Part shown: positions 6,409-8,118 of the stretch, piece by piece
Position numbering within the stretch: position 1 is the first letter of the stretch
How the letters are laid out: each line of letters starts with the position of its first letter
DNA from: an uncultured Lachnospiraceae bacterium
GTDB taxonomy: Bacteria > Bacillota > Clostridia > Lachnospirales > Lachnospiraceae
NCBI GenBank assembly: GCA_902796045.1
Contig: CADBNQ010000048.1
Span: forward strand, 1 to 8,118
DNA: 8,118 nt
Direction of reading: 5' to 3'
Notes under the pieces: model-generated
The model's input: only the letters and a program-made list of their open reading frames with translations
The model's database searches: none
What the model was told of the DNA's origin: nothing
Position numbers and translations under genes: made by a program

Positions 6409-7875
6409 ATGAAGTGTATTAAATGCGGCCGCAATGTCGGTGCAGATGGCTTCTGCACTGGCTGCGGTTTTAATAATAAGCATATTGCCCGGGCTCACAA
6501 CACGGCAAACTACTACTACAATTTAGGCCTGGAGAAGGCCCAGATGAGAGATCTGGGCGGAGCAGAGACCCAGTTGAAGAAGGCCCTGACTTATAACAAG
6601 GAACACAGGGAGGCCCGCAATCTTCTGGGACTTGTATACTACGAGCTGGGAGAGAAGGGAAAGGCCTACATCCAATGGAAGATCAGTTCCCGGCTGTCTG
6701 ATACGGAGGAGAACAACGCGAACCGTTATATCAGGGAGATGGAGGAGCACCCGGCTGTATTTGAAGAGATCAATGAGACAGCCAAGAAGTTTAACCTCGC
6801 CTTGTCCTATGCCAAACAGGGGAGCGATGATCTGGCCATGATCCAGATCAGGAAGGTGCTGAGCCTGACACCTAATTTTGTGAGAGGGCATCTCCTTTTC
6901 GCCCTCCTGCATGTGAGAGCAGGGGACAAGGAGGAAGCGAAGAACGACCTCAATAACGCCCTGGCTGTAGATAATTATAACACCACGGCCCGCCGCTACC
7001 TGGTTGAGATCGGCGAGGGAAAGGTTCCTACTCTTGAAGAGGTTCCTACAAAGATCACGACCAAGGATAATGATAATCTGAGGAATGTCCGACCGGTAGA
7101 TCACTATGAGGATCCCAACAAGGAGACCTGGAAACAGTTCGTTTACATGCTGATTGGCCTTGCCATCGGTGTGATTGTCATGTTTGTCCTTGTCATCCCC
7201 AGTGTCCGTGCAGGAGTAAGCGTAGATTACAACAATCTGAAGAAGGAATATAAAGAGACTGTCAATAAAAAGGACGCGGAGATTGCAGAACTGCAGGGAG
7301 ACAAAGAATCTCTTGAGAAGAAGAACAGTTCTCTGAACCAGAGCCTGAGCGTCTATGAAGGCTCAGATGGCAAAGACAGCATGTATGACAGCATGCTGAA
7401 AGCCTTGCAGGCCTATGAGCAGAGTGACTATGAGAAGTGCGCAGAGGAGCTTTCAAAGATCGAATCAGACCGCCTGCCTTCCGAGTTCTCCAGAGACATC
7501 TACACGACCATGAAGGAGAACGCCTCACCAAGAGCCGCCAGCCAGCTGTATGAAAGCGGTAAGGCCCTCTACGATACATACAAGTATGAGGAGGCTAAGA
7601 AGGATCTGGAAGCTTCCTACAAGTACGAGCAGAGTTATGATACACTCTACCTGGTGGCTATGTGTTATAAGCGGCTGGGTGATACTGAGAAAGCATATCC
7701 TTACTTCTATGACATCATCAATAACTCGGGTGACGAAGACCTGATTCGACTTGCTGCCAACTACGGACTTGACCTTCAGAAGAAGGATGCCATAGTGGAA
7801 GCAGCCAAGCACAAAGAAGGAGCCGAGAACACGGAAGATAAGCCTGAAGAGGCTACCACAGAGAAGAAGAATTGA
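6409..7875 (+). CDS. Zinc-ribbon, TPR, single-span membrane protein with coiled coil
   Basis: A 488-residue multi-domain protein of unknown specific function. In order: an N-terminal zinc ribbon with CIKC and CTGC pairs (C3, C6, C16, C19); TPR-like repeats at about 33-100 (YYNLGLEKAQMRDLGGAETQ, then NLLGLVYYELGEKGKAYIQW) and 126-193; a polar linker; one transmembrane helix at about 245-268 (VYMLIGLAIGVIVMFVLVI); a coiled coil at about 276-320 (LKKEYKETVNKKDAEIAELQ); a second TPR block at about 377-445 (SGKALYDTYKYEEAKKDLEA, CYKRLGDTEKAYPYFYDII); and a charged Glu/Lys/Thr-rich tail. With no signal peptide, the zinc ribbon and first TPRs are probably cytoplasmic and the coiled coil with the second TPRs extracytoplasmic, a layout that suits a scaffold or sensor linking the two sides. 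The start at 6409 is chosen over the in-frame ATG at 6382 because AGGAGGG (6397-6403) lies five bases upstream and the zinc-ribbon cysteine is residue 3. It is the last gene before the terminator. Its codons favour AAG over AAA more than folC does. Confidence 0.9.
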   Translation: MKCIKCGRNVGADGFCTGCGFNNKHIARAHNTANYYYNLGLEKAQMRDLGGAETQLKKALTYNKEHREARNLLGLVYYELGEKGKAYIQWKISSRLSDTEENNANRYIREMEEHPAVFEEINETAKKFNLALSYAKQGSDDLAMIQIRKVLSLTPNFVRGHLLFALLHVRAGDKEEAKNDLNNALAVDNYNTTARRYLVEIGEGKVPTLEEVPTKITTKDNDNLRNVRPVDHYEDPNKETWKQFVYMLIGLAIGVIVMFVLVIPSVRAGVSVDYNNLKKEYKETVNKKDAEIAELQGDKESLEKKNSSLNQSLSVYEGSDGKDSMYDSMLKALQAYEQSDYEKCAEELSKIESDRLPSEFSRDIYTTMKENASPRAASQLYESGKALYDTYKYEEAKKDLEASYKYEQSYDTLYLVAMCYKRLGDTEKAYPYFYDIINNSGDEDLIRLAANYGLDLQKKDAIVEAAKHKEGAENTEDKPEEATTEKKN

Positions 7876-7894
7876 GATAACCAGAGTACTACCT

Positions 7895-7932
7895 GGCAGG
7901 ATCCCAGATTTATATGGGATCCTGCCTTTTTT
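7895..7932 (+). terminator. Strong intrinsic (Rho-independent) terminator
   Basis: GGCAGGATCCCA (7895-7906) pairs perfectly with TGGGATCCTGCC (7915-7926): a 12-bp stem with an 8-base loop, followed at once by six T residues and then CTTT. It begins 19 bases after the stop of the last gene. There is no matching A-run on the left, so it should act on the + strand only. It marks the end of the gene cluster. Confidence 0.95.
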
Positions 7933-7973
7933 CTTTGAAGGGAAAGCAGCAGCCTATGGATCAGACCGGTTGC

Positions 7974-8118
7974 GTTTGCTCGTTTCGGTTCGCGCGCTGA
8001 TTTACCGCCATTCGCGCAAAACTCGCATTTTGTTTATTGGTAACATCAGCATTTCTCGCTCATACAAGCGCTCGATGGCGGTGCTAGCGCAAACCTCAAC
8101 TTCGCAAACTCTTGCAAA
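7974..8118. repeat. CpG-rich intergenic element with inverted and direct repeats (runs off the window)
   Basis: After the terminator and about 40 unremarkable bases (7933-7973), the composition shifts sharply to CpG-rich sequence. GCTGATTTACC (7996-8006) pairs with GGTAACATCAGC (8039-8050) as an 11-bp stem with one bulged C; inside its loop CAAAA (8017-8021) pairs with TTTTG (8028-8032). ACCGCCAT (8004-8011) is also the exact complement of ATGGCGGT (8075-8082), an alternative pairing that shares bases with the first stem. Short direct repeats include TTCGCGC (7989-7995, 8011-8017) and variants of CGCAAACTC near 8015, 8088 and 8103. No credible gene is present. It could be a dispersed intergenic repeat or the start of a structured RNA; which one cannot be told from a single truncated copy. 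Confidence 0.5.

Noticed and set aside
5962..6498. Antisense frame (178 codons) spanning the folC end and the small gene
   Set aside because: It covers three well-supported + strand genes and shows no domain, ribosome site or plausible composition.
8002..8118. Minus-strand open frame entering from the right edge (38 codons, stop at 8002-8004)
   Set aside because: It coincides with the repeat-rich element and no start or domain is visible; it is more likely an accidental frame through a repeat than a gene end.

Overview
The window looks like chromosomal core sequence from a Gram-positive member of the Bacillota, most likely a Lachnospiraceae-type clostridium. The grounds are the valS-folC gene pair, strong AGGAGG-type Shine-Dalgarno sites, moderate GC content, and accessory proteins of a kind I associate with that family. 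That placement is inference; there is no rRNA or other marker gene here.

All supported genes lie on the + strand with short gaps (9 to about 70 bases) and end at one strong intrinsic terminator (7895-7932), so the layout suggests one long transcript or a few overlapping ones. In order: the last 28 codons of an unidentified gene (to 89); a 367-residue protein (137-1240) that reads as a minimal, degenerate Hsp70 (actin-like ATPase motifs followed by a substrate-binding-domain-like beta region); a 291-residue helical/TPR protein (1271-2146); valyl-tRNA synthetase valS (2177-4819); the folate polyglutamylation enzyme folC (4888-6216); a 50-residue acidic protein (6226-6378); and a 488-residue membrane protein with an N-terminal zinc ribbon, cytoplasmic TPRs, one transmembrane helix, an extracytoplasmic coiled coil and a second TPR block (6409-7875).

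valS and folC are housekeeping genes for translation and one-carbon metabolism. The two genes before valS may work together as a chaperone-like NTPase and a TPR partner; this is the best candidate in the window for an uncharacterised system. The last two genes are uncharacterised too, and the TPR membrane protein looks like a scaffold spanning the membrane.

After the terminator the sequence changes character. About 140 bases rich in CpG steps, with overlapping inverted and direct repeats and no credible gene, run to the window edge and look like an intergenic repeat or structured element. I found no tRNA, rRNA, CRISPR array, insertion sequence, T-box or other riboswitch.
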